64,000 nt of DNA from Paenibacillus yonginensis (GCF_001685395.1 NZ_CP014167.1:3601501-3665500), one strand, 5' to 3'; shown: positions 8,091-20,177, numbered from the stretch's first letter. Translations and numbers: made by a program. The notes: a model not told the origin generated them from the sequence alone.

Positions 8091-8456
8091 TTACGCACGG
8101 TCAACCAGTTCCAAATAAACGATTGGAGCTGCGTCACCACGACGAGGTCCCAGCTTCAGGATACGAGTGTATCCGCCTGGACGTTCGTTGTAACGAGGTG
8201 CGATTTCAGCAAAAAGCTTTTGGATTGCATCCTGCTCTCCGTCGATGGATTCGCGACGAACGTAAGCTGCAACTTGACGACGAGCATGCAAGTCACCACG
8301 TTTAGCTTTTGTAATCAGTTTCTCGGCGATCGAACGAACCTCTTTAGCTTTAGCTTCAGTAGTTTCGATACGCTCATACAAGAACAAATCTGTTACCAGG
8401 TCGCGAAACAAAGCTTTACGAGCGCTGGAGTCGCGTCCCAACTTTTGGTATGCCAT
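8091..8456 (-). CDS. rplQ: 50S ribosomal protein L17
   Basis: A 121-residue L17 that binds 23S rRNA near the exit tunnel. The conserved N terminus is [20 protein letters not shown]. It is the last gene of the alpha operon, directly after rpoA and before a strong terminator. Confidence 0.98.
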   Translation of the reverse strand: MAYQKLGRDSSARKALFRDLVTDLFLYERIETTEAKAKEVRSIAEKLITKAKRGDLHARRQVAAYVRRESIDGEQDAIQKLFAEIAPRYNERPGGYTRILKLGPRRGDAAPIVYLELVDRA

Positions 8457-8497
8457 CTGTTTTTCCCTCCCTTGTCAAAAGCTTAGACAGACGAACC

Positions 8498-9442
8498 TTA
8501 GTCTTCCGAACGGAGACCAAGTCCGAGCTCTTGAAGCTTCTCTTGAACTTCTTCCAAAGATTTGCGACCAAGGTTACGCACCTTCATCATATCTTCTTCC
8601 GTTTTCGTAGTAAGCTCCTGAACGGTATTAATGCCTGCACGTTTCAAGCAGTTATAAGACCGAACCGAGAGATCGAGTTCTTCAATCGTCATCTCAAGCA
8701 CTTTTTCTTTCTTGTCTTCTTCCTTCTCGACCATGATCTCTGCGTCTTTCGCTTCGTCAGTCAAACCAACGAACAGATACAGATGCTCGGTAAGAATCTT
8801 GGCACCAAGACTTACCGCTTCTTCCGGACGAATGCTTCCGTCTGTCCAAACTTCCATGGTGAGTTTGTCGTAGTTCGTCACTTGTCCGACACGTGTGTTC
8901 TCAATTACGTAGTTCACACGGGAAATCGGCGTATAGATCGAATCGACGGGAATGACTCCGATCGGCTGATCTTCACGTTTATTCTTGTCGGCCTGTACGT
9001 AACCGCGTCCGCGGTTTGCAAAGATGCGCATATGAAGTCTGGAGCCCGGGCCCATAGTTGCAATATGAAGATCCGGATTCAGAATTTCAACGTCGCTATC
9101 CGCACGAATATCACCTGCAGTGACAACCCCCTCGCCCTCAACATCGATTTCGAGCACTTTCTCCTCGTCCGAATGAATTTTGAGCGAGAGAGCTTTCAGG
9201 TTCAGAATGATTTCCGTAACGTCTTCCTTTACGCCAGGAATCGTTGAGAATTCATGAAGAACACCATCGATTTGAACCGAAGTTACCGCAGCACCCGGGA
9301 GAGAGGACAACAAAATGCGCCGAAGCGAGTTGCCCAATGTCGTACCGTAACCACGTTCCAGCGGCTCGACTACGAATTTCCCGTAAGTACCATTTTCGTT
9401 AACATCTACGGTTTCAATTTTTGGCTTTTCGATTTCTATCAC
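8498..9442 (-). CDS. rpoA: RNA polymerase alpha subunit
   Basis: A 314-residue subunit. The N-terminal domain (about 1-230) dimerises and nucleates beta/beta' assembly, with the signature [19 protein letters not shown]. An acidic linker leads to the C-terminal domain (about 250-305; helix-hairpin-helix region ending [12 protein letters not shown]), which contacts UP elements and activators. Start is GTG 9442 after AAGGAGGG. A 129-base gap separates it from rpsK and holds only a weak promoter-like pair. Confidence 0.98.
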   Translation of the reverse strand: MIEIEKPKIETVDVNENGTYGKFVVEPLERGYGTTLGNSLRRILLSSLPGAAVTSVQIDGVLHEFSTIPGVKEDVTEIILNLKALSLKIHSDEEKVLEIDVEGEGVVTAGDIRADSDVEILNPDLHIATMGPGSRLHMRIFANRGRGYVQADKNKREDQPIGVIPVDSIYTPISRVNYVIENTRVGQVTNYDKLTMEVWTDGSIRPEEAVSLGAKILTEHLYLFVGLTDEAKDAEIMVEKEEDKKEKVLEMTIEELDLSVRSYNCLKRAGINTVQELTTKTEEDMMKVRNLGRKSLEEVQEKLQELGLGLRSED

Positions 9443-9571
9443 TGCATTACCCTCCTTCGAAGCGTCGCTCCTAATGAAACTCTACCTGTGAGTTAAGTTC
9501 ATGTAGTATGCCTAAACATCCATTGTTACCAAATACTGATGCCGTTATACCACACTAAAGGCTGGCTTCAA

Positions 9572-9967
9572 TTAGACACGACGGCGTTTTGGAGGACGGC
9601 ACCCGTTGTGCGGGATTGGAGTTACGTCTTTAATCATGTTAACTTCGAGGCCTGCAGCTTGAAGCGAGCGGATCGCAGCTTCACGGCCGGCGCCAGGACC
9701 TTTAACCATAACTTCGACGGTTTTCATGCCATGTTCCATTGCAGCTTTAGCAGCAGATTCTGCAGCCATTTGCGCAGCAAATGGAGTCGATTTCCGGGAA
9801 CCTTTGAAACCGAGACCGCCTGAGCTTGCCCAAGAGATCGCGTTTCCGTGCGGATCGGTAATCGTTACAATCGTATTATTGAAAGTGGAGCGGATATGAG
9901 CCACACCAGATTCAATATTTTTACGGTCACGACGTTTAGTACGTACGACTTTTTTTGGTTTTGCCAT
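9572..9967 (-). CDS. rpsK: 30S ribosomal protein S11
   Basis: A 131-residue protein of the 30S platform. The S11 signature ([18 protein letters not shown]) and the basic end CRPPKRRRV are present. It follows rpsM by 19 bases in the alpha operon. Confidence 0.98.
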   Translation of the reverse strand: MAKPKKVVRTKRRDRKNIESGVAHIRSTFNNTIVTITDPHGNAISWASSGGLGFKGSRKSTPFAAQMAAESAAKAAMEHGMKTVEVMVKGPGAGREAAIRSLQAAGLEVNMIKDVTPIPHNGCRPPKRRRV

Positions 9968-9986
9968 TGTCTGTTATCCCCCCTTC

Positions 9987-10355
9987 TTATTTCTTCTTGT
10001 TCGCTACAGTACGACGAGGACCTTTGCGAGTACGAGCATTGGTCTTAGTACGTTGTCCACGAACAGGCAGGCCACGACGGTGACGAACACCGCGATAGCA
10101 TCCGATTTCAATCAAACGTTTAATATTCAAGGAAATTTCACGACGCAGGTCGCCTTCTACTTTAACCGTTTTGTCGATCGTTTCACGTAATTTGCCCACT
10201 TCATCTTCCGTCAAATCCCGAACGCGAGTGTTCGGGCTGATGCCTGTTTCAGCCAAAATTTTCTGGGAAGTCGTCTTACCGATTCCGAAAATATAAGTCA
10301 AGGCGATCTCAACGCGTTTATCACGTGGCAAATCCACACCAGCAATACGTGCCAT
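9987..10355 (-). CDS. rpsM: 30S ribosomal protein S13
   Basis: A 122-residue protein of the 30S head that forms bridges to the 50S subunit. The helix-two-turn-helix region ([16 protein letters not shown]) and the basic [20 protein letters not shown] tail are typical. It is located between rpmJ and rpsK. Confidence 0.98.
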   Translation of the reverse strand: MARIAGVDLPRDKRVEIALTYIFGIGKTTSQKILAETGISPNTRVRDLTEDEVGKLRETIDKTVKVEGDLRREISLNIKRLIEIGCYRGVRHRRGLPVRGQRTKTNARTRKGPRRTVANKKK

Positions 10356-10378
10356 TTTACGCTACACCCCCTTCTTAA

Positions 10379-10543
<165 letters not shown>

Positions 10544-10585
10544 TTATTAGTATACCACAAATCTATTGAAAAGCGGTAATGGAAT

Positions 10586-10801
10586 CTATTTACGGTAAGT
10601 AATACGGCCTTTTGTCAAATCGTAAGGCGACAATTGTACGACCACTTTATCCCCTGTCAGAATACGGATGAAGTGCATCCGCAGCTTACCGGAAACATGG
10701 GCAAGGATTTGGTGACCGTTCTCAAGCTCTACCTTAAAAGTTGCATTCGGCAGCGGTTCAATAACCGTACCTTCGACTTCAATGACATCTTCTTTAGCCA
10801 A
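10586..10801 (-). CDS. infA: Translation initiation factor IF-1
   Basis: A 71-residue S1-like OB-fold protein that binds the 30S A site during initiation. The N terminus [19 protein letters not shown] is conserved. The start is TTG 10801 (AAGGAG seven bases upstream), two bases after the stop of the preceding KOW gene, suggesting translational coupling. Confidence 0.98.
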   Translation of the reverse strand: MAKEDVIEVEGTVIEPLPNATFKVELENGHQILAHVSGKLRMHFIRILTGDKVVVQLSPYDLTKGRITYRK

Positions 10802-10803
10802 AG

Positions 10804-11109
10804 TCAGTCTCCTTTCTCTTCGGTTCTAGTATCGGTGAATTGTTTGAACGATATAACCGCATGACGCAATTTTCCGTTCGTAACCCGACCCGTTTCATTT
10901 AAACTGTTCACAACCTCTTCGCTTATCCAAGACATCAGCTCCAGATGCTGCAGGTTCTTGCGTTTGGCTTGATCAAACTTTCGTTTGTCGCCATCGGCAA
11001 TCCGGACGAATTTATCATCCACCCGCTCAACAATGACGCTGAGCGTTCCGGCATCTTTCCCCTTCAGCACTCTGACCAGCTGTCCGATCTGTCCAGTTCT
11101 GTAATCCAC
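10804..11109 (-). CDS. KOW/L14e-like RNA-binding protein (YbzG-type)
   Basis: A protein of about 101 residues. Its first half is a KOW-like fold ([20 protein letters not shown] ... [19 protein letters not shown]), as in the YbzG family found between map and infA in Bacillales. The C-terminal part (about 60-101) is less conserved, with a [16 protein letters not shown] stretch. I favour GTG 11109, six bases after AGGTGGGG; an upstream GTG at 11121 overlaps that site. Its role is unproven; location in the spc operon and the KOW fold suggest ribosome or rRNA binding. Confidence 0.8.
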   Translation of the reverse strand: MDYRTGQIGQLVRVLKGKDAGTLSVIVERVDDKFVRIADGDKRKFDQAKRKNLQHLELMSWISEEVVNSLNETGRVTNGKLRHAVISFKQFTDTRTEEKGD

Positions 11110-11124
11110 CAAATACCCCACCTA

Positions 11125-11877
11125 CTAAGCGTTCAGCTTTGTGAGTATTTCCATACCATCCTTCGTCACGGCAACCGTGTGTTCGAAGTGCGCGCATAGA
11201 GATCCATCCACTGTTACGACAGTCCAATTGTCTTCAAGCGTTCTTACATAACGCTTGCCGGCATTGACCATCGGCTCGATCGCAAGCGCCATGCCTGGCT
11301 TCAATCTTGGTCCGCGATCAGGGACCCCATAGTTCGGAATTTGTGGTTCCTCGTGCAGCTCCGTGCCGATGCCGTGACCGACATATTCACGAACAACCGA
11401 GAAACCCTCTTTCTCAATATAGGTCTGAATCGCATGAGAAATTGTAAACAAGCGGACATCCGGCTTCACAAGTTCAAGACCGGCATACAAAGAGCCTTCT
11501 GTTACATCAAGAAGTTTCTGAGCTTCATCAGAGATGCGGCCGACCGGATAAGTCCAGGCGGAATCTCCGTGATAACCGCGGTACTCAGCACCGATATCAA
11601 ATGTGACGATGTCGCCTTCGTTTAACTTACGTTTGCCGGGAAATCCATGCACCAATTCTTCGTTAACCGAAGCGCAAATGCTGTAAGGAAAACCGTTATA
11701 GTCTTTAAAAGATGGCACTGCGCCTTGACTGCGAATGTATTTGTCGGCAATCTGATCAAGTTCTCCCGTCGTAATGCCCGGCTCGATCGCTTGAGCCAAG
11801 ATCCGGTGCGTTTCCGCTACGATCCGCCCTGCTTCTCTCATATAGCCCAGTTCCGTTTCGGATTTAATAATGATCAT
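11125..11877 (-). CDS. map: Methionine aminopeptidase, type I
   Basis: A 250-residue metalloenzyme that removes the initiator methionine from nascent proteins. All five metal ligands are visible (Asp94, Asp105, His168, Glu201, Glu232), and His78 is the usual substrate-binding histidine. It lacks an N-terminal SH3 or zinc extension. It lies four bases after adk in the spc operon. Confidence 0.98.
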   Translation of the reverse strand: MIIIKSETELGYMREAGRIVAETHRILAQAIEPGITTGELDQIADKYIRSQGAVPSFKDYNGFPYSICASVNEELVHGFPGKRKLNEGDIVTFDIGAEYRGYHGDSAWTYPVGRISDEAQKLLDVTEGSLYAGLELVKPDVRLFTISHAIQTYIEKEGFSVVREYVGHGIGTELHEEPQIPNYGVPDRGPRLKPGMALAIEPMVNAGKRYVRTLEDNWTVVTVDGSLCAHFEHTVAVTKDGMEILTKLNA

Positions 11878-11881
11878 TAAC

Positions 11882-12529
<648 letters not shown>

Positions 12530-12626
12530 TTATCGCTCCCTCTCTGACTAACAGATGCTGCATGAAACAGCACGAAAGGCGCCAGGCGAGATCATGAAGC
12601 ACAACCCCGATCCTGGTACCTGTCGC

Positions 12627-13925
12627 CTACTTCTTAATAAATCCTTTGTAATGCCGTTTGATCAATTGGCTTTCGATCTGCTTCATCGTATCCAGTGCTA
12701 CACCAATGACGATCAGCAGCGAAGTACCACCGATTTGCACCGACTGCGGGAGTCCAGCCAAAGCTCCGAATACTACCGGAAGGATAGAGACCACAGCCAG
12801 GAAAAGCGCACCGGTCATTGTCAAACGGGACATAACCCGTACCAAGTACTTCTCCGTCGTTTTACCCGGACGAATGCCCGGAATATATCCGCCGTTTTTC
12901 TTCATCTGATCCGCCATTTGAGTTGGATTCATCTGAACGAAGGTGTAGAAGAAGGTAAAGCCGATGATCATGATAACATACAATACGATACCAAGCGGAT
13001 CACTGGTTCTCAAATGTGTGGTAATCCACTGTGCCCAACCATGAGTCGACCAGAAGTTCGCGATAATAACCGGGAACTGCAGGAGCGATACAGCGAAGAT
13101 TACTGGAATAACGCCAGCCGCATTGATTTTAAGCGGGATGTGCGTATTTTGTCCGCCATACATTTTGTTGCCAACGACACGTTTCGCGTATTGTACCGGA
13201 ATCTTACGGATGGCTTGTTGAATGTATACAACACCTACAACGATCAGAACACAGATAATCAGGATGATTACTGTCTTCATGGCATTGTAGAAGGTTTGGC
13301 CATCTTTAATGAAATCAGATTGAGCAACCGTCTGGATATGCTGCGGAATCGCAGCTACGATACCGGCAAAGATGATAATCGAGATCCCGTTGCCGATGCC
13401 TTTCTCCGTAATTTGCTCACCCAGCCACATCAGGAACGATGTACCTGCCGTCAATACAATCGCAATCAGGAGATAATCCACAAACGTAGCGTTTGGTACC
13501 ATCTCAGTGCCATACAGGCGGTTAAACCCGATAGCCATCGCAAACGATTGAATCAGACCAAGTACAACCGTACCGTAACGAGTAAGCTGAGCTGATTTCT
13601 TTTTCCCTTGTTCACCTTGCTTAGCCCATTCTGCCAACTTCGGAATGACATCCATCGAAAGCAGCTGTACGATGATCGATGAAGTAATATACGGCATGAT
13701 CCCGAGGGCAAAGATAGAGAAATTCTTCAATGCCCCACCGGAAAAGGTGCTCAAAAGTCCGAACAATTCACTGCCGGCATTATTCGTGGAGTTAAACACG
13801 TCTTTATTAACACCCGGTACCGGTACGAAAGTACCGATCCGGTAAATAATAAAGATAAATAATGTAAACAGGATCCGGTTACGGAGTTCCTTAACATGCC
13901 ATATATTCTTAACCGTTTTAAACAT
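12627..13925 (-). CDS. secY: Protein translocase subunit SecY
   Basis: A 432-residue membrane protein forming the SecYEG channel; the ten expected transmembrane helices are visible as hydrophobic blocks, starting at about 18-38. It carries the conserved GIMPYITSSIIVQLL and RPGKTTEKYL regions. The start codon shares a base with the rplO stop (TAATG), so translation of the two genes is probably coupled. Its partner secE is at 42104-42295. Confidence 0.98.
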   Translation of the reverse strand: MFKTVKNIWHVKELRNRILFTLFIFIIYRIGTFVPVPGVNKDVFNSTNNAGSELFGLLSTFSGGALKNFSIFALGIMPYITSSIIVQLLSMDVIPKLAEWAKQGEQGKKKSAQLTRYGTVVLGLIQSFAMAIGFNRLYGTEMVPNATFVDYLLIAIVLTAGTSFLMWLGEQITEKGIGNGISIIIFAGIVAAIPQHIQTVAQSDFIKDGQTFYNAMKTVIILIICVLIVVGVVYIQQAIRKIPVQYAKRVVGNKMYGGQNTHIPLKINAAGVIPVIFAVSLLQFPVIIANFWSTHGWAQWITTHLRTSDPLGIVLYVIMIIGFTFFYTFVQMNPTQMADQMKKNGGYIPGIRPGKTTEKYLVRVMSRLTMTGALFLAVVSILPVVFGALAGLPQSVQIGGTSLLIVIGVALDTMKQIESQLIKRHYKGFIKK

Positions 13926-14365
13926 TAGATCACCTCGGTTTTACCGCCGGCAGCCTCGATCTTCTCTACCGCAGATTGAGAGAACTTGTTAGCTTTAACA
14001 GTCAGCTTAACAGTGATTTCGCCGTTGCCCAGGATTTTGATTCCGCTTTTTGCGTCTTTCACAATCCCTTGTGCAAACAACAGCTCAGGAGTCACTTCAG
14101 TATCCGCAGCAAAGTTGTTCAGAGTTTCCAGGTTCACAATCGCGTACTCTTTACGGGTAGGATTGACGAAACCACGTTTAGGCAAGCGACGATACAATGG
14201 GTTTTGACCACCTTCGAAGCCAGGACGCACGCCACCGCCGGAGCGGGCGTTTTGACCTTTGTGACCACGGGAGGAAGTTTTACCCATACCGCTACTTGTA
14301 CCACGACCAACGCGTTTGCGTTCTTTACGGGAACCAGGAGCTGGAGAAAGTTCATGTAACTTCAT
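13925..14365 (-). CDS. rplO: 50S ribosomal protein L15
   Basis: A 146-residue late-assembly protein of the large subunit with the glycine-rich N-terminal region [21 protein letters not shown] start at ATG 14365 ([11 protein letters not shown]); an in-frame GTG at 14377 is part of the GGAGGTG Shine-Dalgarno. Confidence 0.98.
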   Translation of the reverse strand: MKLHELSPAPGSRKERKRVGRGTSSGMGKTSSRGHKGQNARSGGGVRPGFEGGQNPLYRRLPKRGFVNPTRKEYAIVNLETLNNFAADTEVTPELLFAQGIVKDAKSGIKILGNGEITVKLTVKANKFSQSAVEKIEAAGGKTEVI

Positions 14366-14410
14366 CGTTCGTTGCACCTCCTTAATGAAATGTCAGTAAT
14401 TCTATGAAGA

Positions 14411-14593
14411 TTAGTTTTGCTCTTCAACTTTAACCAGGTGAGTCACTTGATTGATCATGCCGCGAATAGCAGCGTTGTCTTCGTGAGTCACGGTTTGGTT
14501 GATTTTGCGAAGACCCAAAGTTTTAACAGTTGTACGTTGGTTCTCCGGACGGCCGATCAAACTCCGTACGAGGGTAATTTGAAGTTTTGCCAC
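14411..14593 (-). CDS. rpmD: 50S ribosomal protein L30
   Basis: A 60-residue protein, short bacterial form. It starts at GTG 14593 (encoding [16 protein letters not shown]), seven bases after AAGGAGGG. The ORF could be extended upstream only by running through rpsE. It lies between rpsE and rplO. Confidence 0.97.
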   Translation of the reverse strand: MAKLQITLVRSLIGRPENQRTTVKTLGLRKINQTVTHEDNAAIRGMINQVTHLVKVEEQN

Positions 14594-14606
14594 TTGGATT
14601 CCCTCC

Positions 14607-15104
14607 TTAACCGAGAAGTTCTTCGACGGTTTTACCGCGTAATTTCGCCACATCTTCAGCGCGTTTCAGACGGGACAAGCCCTCCAAAGTTGCGTTGACC
14701 ATGTTGATGGAATTCGAAGAACCTAAAGATTTTGTCAAAATGTCGCCTACACCAGCCAATTCGAGAACGGCACGAACAGGACCGCCAGCGATTACCCCAG
14801 TACCTTCAGAAGCTGGTTTCAACAATACACGGCCAGCGCCGAAGTGACCAGTTACAAGGTGAGGAATCGTTGTACCCACGAGTGGTACATGGACCAGGTT
14901 TTTCTTAGCATCTTCGATGCCTTTACGGATCGCGTCTGGAACTTCGCCAGCTTTACCGATACCAGCGCCTACCCAGCCTTTGCCGTCGCCGACAACTACC
15001 AGTGCGCTGAAGCTGAAGCGACGTCCGCCTTTAACTACTTTAGCTACGCGGTTAATGTTAACAACTCTTTCAGTCAGTTCAAGAGTATTCGGATCTACAC
15101 GCAA
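14607..15104 (-). CDS. rpsE: 30S ribosomal protein S5
   Basis: A 165-residue protein at the 30S mRNA entry. It has the N-terminal dsRNA-binding-like fold ([20 protein letters not shown], about 23-42) and the C-terminal S5 domain. The start is TTG 15104, with AAGGAGG upstream. The loop at residues 23-31 is the site of spectinomycin-resistance mutations in other bacteria and looks wild type here. Confidence 0.98.
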   Translation of the reverse strand: MRVDPNTLELTERVVNINRVAKVVKGGRRFSFSALVVVGDGKGWVGAGIGKAGEVPDAIRKGIEDAKKNLVHVPLVGTTIPHLVTGHFGAGRVLLKPASEGTGVIAGGPVRAVLELAGVGDILTKSLGSSNSINMVNATLEGLSRLKRAEDVAKLRGKTVEELLG

Positions 15105-15131
15105 GTCGTTTACCTCCTTTTGAGAAATGTC

Positions 15132-15500
15132 TTAGAATTCAAGGCCTGCTTCGCGGGCTGCGTCAGCCAGCGCTTGAATACGTCCATGGTACAAGTAACC
15201 TCCACGGTCAAATACCACAACTTTAACGCCTTTATCTTGAGCACGTTTAGCGATCAAAGAGCCAACTTTACGAGCGGACTCAACGTTAGCGCCATTGCCG
15301 ATTTCGGAAGCCAGTTCTTTGTCAACCGTAGAAGCGGAAGCCAAAGTTACGCCAGCCACGTCATCGATCAATTGTGCATAGATGTGTTTCTCGGAACGGT
15401 AAACGTTCAATCTTGGACGCTCGGCAGTTCCTTGAACTTTCTTACGCACACGCAGATGTCTTTTCAAACGCGCTTTATTCTTATCACCTTTTGTAATCAT
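15132..15500 (-). CDS. rplR: 50S ribosomal protein L18
   Basis: A 122-residue 5S rRNA-binding protein (with L5 and L25). It has the basic N-terminal region [13 protein letters not shown] and the core [21 protein letters not shown] chose ATG 15500 (MITKGDKN) by family homology; ATG 15509, three codons upstream and closer to AAAGGAG, is an alternative. Confidence 0.96.
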   Translation of the reverse strand: MITKGDKNKARLKRHLRVRKKVQGTAERPRLNVYRSEKHIYAQLIDDVAGVTLASASTVDKELASEIGNGANVESARKVGSLIAKRAQDKGVKVVVFDRGGYLYHGRIQALADAAREAGLEF

Positions 15501-15579
15501 GAGTTTCATTTCACTCCTTTCGGATTACGATGCAAGCACACTAACATTAAAAAGCCAGAGGGGGCCGCGGTAAAGAAGA

Positions 15580-16122
15580 TTATTTCTTCTTACCAGCTTT
15601 ACCCTCTTTGCGGATGATGCGTTCGCCTTCGTATTTGATACCTTTACCTTTGTAAGGCTCAGGTTCGCGTACGGAACGGATTTTAGCAGCGTAAGCACCT
15701 ACGCGCTCTTTGTCGATGCCTTTAACGATAATCTTGGTGTTCGAAGGAACTTCAAACTCGATACCGTCTTCAGGTGTGATCTCAACTGGATGGGAATATC
15801 CAACGTTCAGGACGATCTTTTTGCCGGACAAGCTTGCGCGGTAACCGACACCCACCAGTTCAAGGTTCTTGGAGAAACCTTCCGTTACACCACTTACCAT
15901 GTTGTTAACAACACTGCGTGTTGTACCGTGAAGGGAACGATGCAATTTATTGTCAGAAGGACGTTCGATGTTGATAACGTTGCCCTCAACTACGACCTTC
16001 ATGTCTTTATGAAGTTCACGACTCAAAGATCCTTTAGGACCTTTAACCGTAATAACTGTGTTATTCAGTGTGACATCCACACCACTTGGTACTGTAATTG
16101 GTTTGCGACCAATACGGGACAT
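15580..16122 (-). CDS. rplF: 50S ribosomal protein L6
   Basis: A 180-residue protein at the base of the L7/L12 stalk with two similar alpha/beta domains and the C-terminal [15 protein letters not shown] signature. Start ATG 16122 (MSRIGRKPI); a GTG at 16131 belongs to the AGGAGGTG Shine-Dalgarno. Confidence 0.98.
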   Translation of the reverse strand: MSRIGRKPITVPSGVDVTLNNTVITVKGPKGSLSRELHKDMKVVVEGNVINIERPSDNKLHRSLHGTTRSVVNNMVSGVTEGFSKNLELVGVGYRASLSGKKIVLNVGYSHPVEITPEDGIEFEVPSNTKIIVKGIDKERVGAYAAKIRSVREPEPYKGKGIKYEGERIIRKEGKAGKKK

Positions 16123-16152
16123 TTGCTGCACCTCCTTGTTTTGTGACGTTAA

Positions 16153-16551
16153 TTACCAAACGTAGCAGACAACTTCGCCGCCGGCTTTGGACTGGCGAGC
16201 TTCTTTGTCGGTCATAACACCTTTCGATGTCGAGATAATCGCGATGCCCAAACCGCCGAGTACGCGAGGAACCTCAGTGCTCTTCGTGTAAACGCGCAGA
16301 CCTGGTTTACTGATTCTCTTCAGACCAGTAATGACACGCTCGTTGTTAGGGCCGTATTTCAAGAAGATACGGATCATCCCTTGTTTGTTGTCGTCGATAT
16401 ATTCCGCGTCGCGGATAAAACCTTCACGCTTCAAAATCTCAGCGATTTGTTTTTTAATCGTCGATGCAGGCAATTCTACTGTTTCGTGACGCACAGTGTT
16501 GGCGTTACGAATACGAGTAAGCATATCTGCAATAGGATCTGACATAGTCAT
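16153..16551 (-). CDS. rpsH: 30S ribosomal protein S8
   Basis: A 132-residue 16S rRNA-binding protein of the 30S body. The C-terminal [20 protein letters not shown] is the S8 signature. In E. coli S8 represses the spc operon; no such site was recognised here. Confidence 0.98.
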   Translation of the reverse strand: MTMSDPIADMLTRIRNANTVRHETVELPASTIKKQIAEILKREGFIRDAEYIDDNKQGMIRIFLKYGPNNERVITGLKRISKPGLRVYTKSTEVPRVLGGLGIAIISTSKGVMTDKEARQSKAGGEVVCYVW

Positions 16552-16581
16552 TCGTGTAAACCTCCTTCCCGATCTTGATAA

Positions 16582-16767
16582 TTACCAGCTTGCTTTTTTC
16601 ACGCCAGGAATCTGGCCTTTATAAGCTAATTCACGGAAACAAATTCTGCAAATTTTGTACTTTTGCAGGACTGAATGTGGACGACCACAACGTTCGCAAC
16701 GAGTATAAGCTCTTACTTTGAACTTAGGTGTGCGTTGTTGTTTTACTTTCATCGAAGTTTTAGCCAC
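16582..16767 (-). CDS. rpsZ: 30S ribosomal protein S14, zinc type (Z)
   Basis: A 61-residue S14. CERC (24-27) and CRIC (40-43) bind one zinc, so this is the C+ short type. The start is GTG 16767. Zinc-free paralogues are usually encoded elsewhere under Zur control; none is in this window. Confidence 0.98.
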   Translation of the reverse strand: MAKTSMKVKQQRTPKFKVRAYTRCERCGRPHSVLQKYKICRICFRELAYKGQIPGVKKASW

Positions 16768-16812
16768 TTTAGCCTGACACCTCCTAATTGGTTTCGGAGA
16801 ATCTTGAATTTA

Positions 16813-17355
16813 TTACTTAACGAAAGGCATTCCAAGTTGAGTCAACAATTCACGGGATTCTTCATCCGTTTTTGCCGTAGTTACGATAACGATATCCATA
16901 CCGCGTACTTTATCAACTTTGTCATACTCGATCTCAGGGAAAATCAATTGTTCCTTGAGGCCCAGTGTGTAGTTGCCGCGACCGTCAAACGCTTTGTTCG
17001 ACACGCCGTGGAAGTCACGCACGCGTGGAAGGGTTACGTTGAACAATTTGTCGAGGAAATAGTACATGCGCTCGCCGCGAAGAGTTACTTTCACGCCGAT
17101 CGGCATGTTTTCGCGAAGTTTAAATCCGGCGATGGATTTTTTCGCTCTTGTGATAACCGGCTTTTGGCCAGCGATCAGTTCCAATTCAGCTACAGCTGCG
17201 TCAAGCACTTTCGAGTTGGAAACCGCGTCGCCAACACCCATGTTGATAACGACTTTCTCGATTTTAGGCACTTGCATAACTGTTGTATAGTTGAACTTTT
17301 GAACCAAAGCAGGTGTTACTTCTTTCAGAAAACGTTCTTTAAGTCTTGCTGACAT
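16813..17355 (-). CDS. rplE: 50S ribosomal protein L5
   Basis: A 180-residue 5S rRNA-binding protein that contacts S13 across the subunit interface. The signature [17 protein letters not shown] is present near residue 35. It precedes rpsZ. Confidence 0.98.
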   Translation of the reverse strand: MSARLKERFLKEVTPALVQKFNYTTVMQVPKIEKVVINMGVGDAVSNSKVLDAAVAELELIAGQKPVITRAKKSIAGFKLRENMPIGVKVTLRGERMYYFLDKLFNVTLPRVRDFHGVSNKAFDGRGNYTLGLKEQLIFPEIEYDKVDKVRGMDIVIVTTAKTDEESRELLTQLGMPFVK

Positions 17356-17387
17356 GAATGGTGTTCCTCCTTTCTTACGTAAGTGAA

Positions 17388-17741
17388 TTAATCGATCACT
17401 TCTCCGGATCTTTTAGCTACACGCACTTTTTTGCCGTTGTCCAATGTTTTGTAACCGATACGGGTTACTTTTCCGCTCTTAGGATCAACATGCATTACGT
17501 TGGAAACGTGGATCGGAGCTTCTTTCTCGATGATTCCGCCTTGCGGGTTCAGTTGGTTAGGCTTCTGGTGTTTCTTCACCATGTTCACACCTTCAACCAG
17601 AACGCGATTCTCACGAGGGTAAGCAGCGATGACGCGGCCTTTTTTGCCTTTGTCTTTACCACTGATCACGATAACAGTATCTTCTTTTTTTACGTGAAGT
17701 TTATTGTTATGAGACTCCAAAATCTTTTTCAGTCTAGGCAT
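17388..17741 (-). CDS. rplX: 50S ribosomal protein L24
   Basis: A 117-residue assembly initiator. The KOW motif ([20 protein letters not shown], about 18-37) is followed by the C-terminal extension typical of Gram-positive L24. It lies between rplN and rplE. Confidence 0.98.
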   Translation of the reverse strand: MPRLKKILESHNNKLHVKKEDTVIVISGKDKGKKGRVIAAYPRENRVLVEGVNMVKKHQKPNQLNPQGGIIEKEAPIHVSNVMHVDPKSGKVTRIGYKTLDNGKKVRVAKRSGEVID

Positions 17742-17821
17742 CTATTACACCTCCAATTTATCGGGGTCCCCGAAGCATTTGGCTTAAGCCTTGAAGCAAA
17801 GCCGAAACTTTGGGGTGTTGA

Positions 17822-18190
17822 TTAGATAACTTCCGGAGCCAAGGAAACGATCTTCATGAAGTCCTTGTCGCGAAGTTCACGAGCAACTGGTCCAAAGATA
17901 CGAGTACCGCGTGGGCTCTTATCTTCTTTAACAACAACTGCTGCGTTTTCGTCAAATGCGATATAAGATCCGTCTTTACGACGAACGGAACGTTTTGTAC
18001 GAACAACAACCGCCTTAACAACATCGCCTTTTTTGACAACGCCGCCTGGTGTTGCTTGTTTTACGGAACAAACGATCAGGTCACCGATTTGAGCTGTACG
18101 ACGTCCAGTACCGCCCAGAACGCGGATACACATCAATTCCTTCGCGCCGGAGTTGTCTGCAACAGCCAAACGTGTAAATGGTTGAATCAT
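17822..18190 (-). CDS. rplN: 50S ribosomal protein L14
   Basis: A 122-residue beta-barrel protein forming an intersubunit bridge. The sequence is close to universal (begins [20 protein letters not shown]). The 80-base gap to rplX contains a GC-rich palindrome of unclear meaning. Confidence 0.98.
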   Translation of the reverse strand: MIQPFTRLAVADNSGAKELMCIRVLGGTGRRTAQIGDLIVCSVKQATPGGVVKKGDVVKAVVVRTKRSVRRKDGSYIAFDENAAVVVKEDKSPRGTRIFGPVARELRDKDFMKIVSLAPEVI

Positions 18191-18225
18191 TGAAATTTCC
18201 TCCTTTCGGTTAAGCTACCGTGCAA

Positions 18226-18489
18226 TCAGATAATAACCGCTTCTTCAATAACTTCAGCAAGTCTCCAGCGTTTGTCTTTGGACAACGGGCGAGTTTCAAC
18301 GATTTTTACAACGTCGCCGATTTTAGCCGTGTTGTTCTCATCATGCGCTTTGAACTTCTTCGTATATTTAATACGTTTGTGATACAAATCATGCTTCTTG
18401 TAAGTTTCAACAGCTACTACGATGGTTTTATCCATTTTGTCGCTGACTACTTTGCCAATTTGCACTCTGCGGGCATTACGTTCGCTCAT
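18226..18489 (-). CDS. rpsQ: 30S ribosomal protein S17
   Basis: An 87-residue OB-fold protein with the signature [18 protein letters not shown]. It follows rpmC in the usual order. Confidence 0.98.
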   Translation of the reverse strand: MSERNARRVQIGKVVSDKMDKTIVVAVETYKKHDLYHKRIKYTKKFKAHDENNTAKIGDVVKIVETRPLSKDKRWRLAEVIEEAVII

Positions 18490-18538
18490 GGTTGGCCTCC
18501 TTCCTGAGTTCGGGTGCTGCTATCCTGCAGCAAGTATC

Positions 18539-18739
18539 TTAACTGGAAATCCCAAGTTCTCTTTCACGTAAAACGGTTTTAGCACGAGCTATTTCTCTGC
18601 GCACGTCACGGATTCGAGTCGGGTTATCAAGCTGACCTGTAGCCAATTGAAAACGGAGGTTAAAGAGTTCCTCTTTAAATCCGGCAATCTTTTGTTCGAT
18701 CTCAGCAGTGGTTAAGTTGCGAAGTTCATTAGCTTTCAT
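18539..18739 (-). CDS. rpmC: 50S ribosomal protein L29
   Basis: A 66-residue helical hairpin at the exit tunnel, where L23/L29 form the docking site for trigger factor and SRP. The start at ATG 18739 ([11 protein letters not shown]) lies inside the end of rplP, an 11-base overlap that suggests coupled translation. Confidence 0.97.
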   Translation of the reverse strand: MKANELRNLTTAEIEQKIAGFKEELFNLRFQLATGQLDNPTRIRDVRREIARAKTVLRERELGISS

Positions 18740-19163
18740 TTGCTTCACCACCCAATTCTTCACGTTTCACAAACTTTGTTTTGATCGGCAGTTTGTGGGC
18801 GGCAAGACGCATCGCTTCGCGTGCGATTTCTTCCGATACACCGGCAAGTTCAAACAGGATCTTACCTGGTTTAACAACTGCGACCCATTTTTCTACGTTA
18901 CCTTTACCGCTACCCATACGAACCTCGAGAGGCTTCTGAGTGATCGGTTTGTCAGGGAAAATTTTAATCCATACTTTACCGCCACGCTTGATATAACGAG
19001 TCATCGCGATACGCGCTGCTTCGATCTGACGGTTAGTGATCCATGAAGGTTCTGTTGCTTGCAGGCCGAATTCGCCAAAGTTCAGCTCAGTGCCGCCTTT
19101 AGCTTGACCTCTAAGACTACCGCGTTGTTGTTTGCGGTGTTTTACACGTTTTGGTACCAACAT
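18729..19163 (-). CDS. rplP: 50S ribosomal protein L16
   Basis: A 144-residue protein near the A-site tRNA elbow. The N terminus [19 protein letters not shown] and the [19 protein letters not shown] loop are conserved. It sits two bases after rpsC. Confidence 0.98.
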   Translation of the reverse strand: MLVPKRVKHRKQQRGSLRGQAKGGTELNFGEFGLQATEPSWITNRQIEAARIAMTRYIKRGGKVWIKIFPDKPITQKPLEVRMGSGKGNVEKWVAVVKPGKILFELAGVSEEIAREAMRLAAHKLPIKTKFVKREELGGEANES

Positions 19164-19165
19164 GA

Positions 19166-19831
19166 TTAGTTGCCTCCTTCCTGAGCAGCTTGTTTCTTAG
19201 CCGTAGGAAGAACCTCTCCACGATAGATCCATACTTTTACGCCGATACGGCCATAGGTCGTATGAGCTTCAGCCGTTCCGTAGTCGATGTCGGCACGAAG
19301 CGTATGAAGTGGAACAGTTCCTTCACTGTAGCCTTCTGTACGAGCAATTTCAGCACCGCCAAGACGACCGCTGACTGCTGTTTTAATTCCTTTTGCACCA
19401 GAACGCATAGTTCTTTGAATCGCTTGTTTCAGAGCACGACGGAAAGAAACGCGACGTTCCAATTGTTGTGCAATGCTTTCAGCGACAAGAATCGCGTCAA
19501 GATCTGGAGTTTTGATTTCGGAAATGTTGATGTGAACTTTTTTGCCGCCAGCGATTTTAGTAATTTCACCGCGCAGGTTCTCAACTTCGGAACCGCCTTT
19601 ACCAATTACCATACCTGGTTTAGCAGTGTGGATTGTTACGTTCACACGGTTAGCCGCTCTCTCGATTTCGATGCGAGATACAGCGGATTCTTTCAATTTA
19701 TTTTTCAGGTGTTCACGGATTTTAACGTCTTCCAGAAGAAGATCGCCGAAGTCCTTGCCTGCGTACCATTTAGATTCCCAATCACGGATAATACCTACCC
19801 GCAATCCGACTGGATTTACCTTTTGGCCCAC
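19166..19831 (-). CDS. rpsC: 30S ribosomal protein S3
   Basis: A 221-residue protein at the mRNA entry with helicase activity together with S4/S5. The type II KH domain has the loop [11 protein letters not shown]. The start is GTG 19831 ([11 protein letters not shown]), preceded by AAGGAGGG; further upstream reading would overlap rplV. Confidence 0.98.
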   Translation of the reverse strand: MGQKVNPVGLRVGIIRDWESKWYAGKDFGDLLLEDVKIREHLKNKLKESAVSRIEIERAANRVNVTIHTAKPGMVIGKGGSEVENLRGEITKIAGGKKVHINISEIKTPDLDAILVAESIAQQLERRVSFRRALKQAIQRTMRSGAKGIKTAVSGRLGGAEIARTEGYSEGTVPLHTLRADIDYGTAEAHTTYGRIGVKVWIYRGEVLPTAKKQAAQEGGN

Positions 19832-19844
19832 ACGTTTTCCCTCC

Positions 19845-20177
19845 TTATTTTTCAGATACCACCAATGTAATGTGGCTGGTGCGTTTGTTAATACGGCTTG
19901 CACGACCCATAGCCCGCGGACGGAAACGTTTCATCGTTGGTCCTTGGTTTACGTAAGCCTGCGTAACCACCAATTTATTAACATCCATAGAATAGTTGTG
20001 CTCAGCGTTTGCGATAGCCGAGTTCAGCAATTTTTCTACGATCGGAGAAGCTGCTTTAGGAGTATGGCGAAGGATTGCGATAGCCTCGCCCACTTTCTTA
20101 CCGCGAATCAAATCAACAACGAGTTGAGCTTTACGCGGAGCGATGCGGATCATATTAGCATGTGCTCTTGCTTCCAA
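19845..20177 (-). CDS. rplV: 50S ribosomal protein L22
   Basis: A 110-residue protein whose beta-hairpin lines the exit tunnel. The tip region ([20 protein letters not shown]) looks wild type with no insertion of the sort found in macrolide-resistant strains. Start TTG 20177 after AGGAGG. Confidence 0.98.
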   Translation of the reverse strand: MEARAHANMIRIAPRKAQLVVDLIRGKKVGEAIAILRHTPKAASPIVEKLLNSAIANAEHNYSMDVNKLVVTQAYVNQGPTMKRFRPRAMGRASRINKRTSHITLVVSEK

